From Methylocystis sp. IM3 (lineage in GTDB: Bacteria; Pseudomonadota; Alphaproteobacteria; Rhizobiales; Beijerinckiaceae): a DNA stretch of 64,000 nt. Every line of letters begins with the position of its first letter. Position 1 is the first letter of the stretch. The stretch lies in the NCBI RefSeq assembly GCF_038070105.1, contig NZ_JBBPBZ010000002.1:1356501-1420500 (forward strand), read 5' to 3'. Both the position numbers and the translations under genes were made by a program. Below the pieces are notes generated by a model that saw nothing but the letters and a program-made list of their open reading frames with translations, searched no databases and was not told where the DNA came from. This document shows positions 63,986 to 64,000 of this stretch, piece by piece.

Positions 63986-64000
63986 TTTCGGGCCAAGGGT

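Overview
The window is high-GC, densely packed bacterial DNA with chromosomal housekeeping genes (thrS, rpmB, pgi, tsaC, two tRNAs) and no rRNA, CRISPR array or intact insertion sequence. It carries a lanthanide-type PQQ methanol dehydrogenase (xoxF) with its cytochrome c (xoxG), NAD(P)-dependent methylene-tetrahydromethanopterin dehydrogenase (mtdB), formaldehyde-activating enzyme (fae), a cytosolic-type copper storage protein and an HpnI-like hopanoid/ceramide-type glycosyltransferase. Together these point to an alphaproteobacterial methylotroph, most likely a Methylocystis/Methylosinus-type methanotroph. The genus is an inference; no methane monooxygenase gene lies in the window.

Left part (1-9.2 kb): an edge-truncated GPP34-MFS fusion transporter, a STAS anti-sigma antagonist, the overlapping NAD-salvage pair pncB-pncA, an archease-rtcB RNA-ligase operon whose rtcB has a one-base frameshift, a tandem pair of membrane-anchored SGNH-fold proteins, and a SemiSWEET-like transporter. 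Methanol section (9.4-17.5 kb): xoxF-xoxG, then a divergent regulator / ModA-like binding protein pair, a very large two-barrel outer-membrane protein, and a Csp-type copper store. Formaldehyde made by XoxF would enter the tetrahydromethanopterin route through fae and mtdB at the right end (62.4-64 kb).

Middle (17.6-36.6 kb): MgtC-like protein, amino-acid permease, aldo/keto reductase, a degenerate NtrC-family regulator, a twin set of tiny exported peptides behind a 16-bp perfect palindrome, an outer-membrane barrel, a decayed patch (S24-like and ParB-like genes) ending at a CAU tRNA, a convergent overlapping class II aldolase/mtnA pair (methylthioribose salvage), a proteasome-like Anbu protein translationally coupled to tsaC, an Ntn-hydrolase, pgi, a CrtF-like methyltransferase and tRNA-Arg.

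Right part (36.8-64 kb): two AT-richer patches look acquired: a sugar ketoisomerase-like gene plus acyltransferase (36.8-38.6 kb), and a lipid/glycolipid set (glycosyltransferase, cyclopropane synthase, YkoP-like protein, HpnI-like transferase; 41.5-46.2 kb). These are followed by a GH1-like glycosidase with a close paralogue 14 kb away, an AhpD-like protein, an H-NS family protein, ABC-F, an MsbA-like exporter, a five-gene KGG/DUF2795 stress-protein row, thrS, an SDR oxidoreductase, the second GH1-like gene, and rpmB divergent from mtdB-fae.
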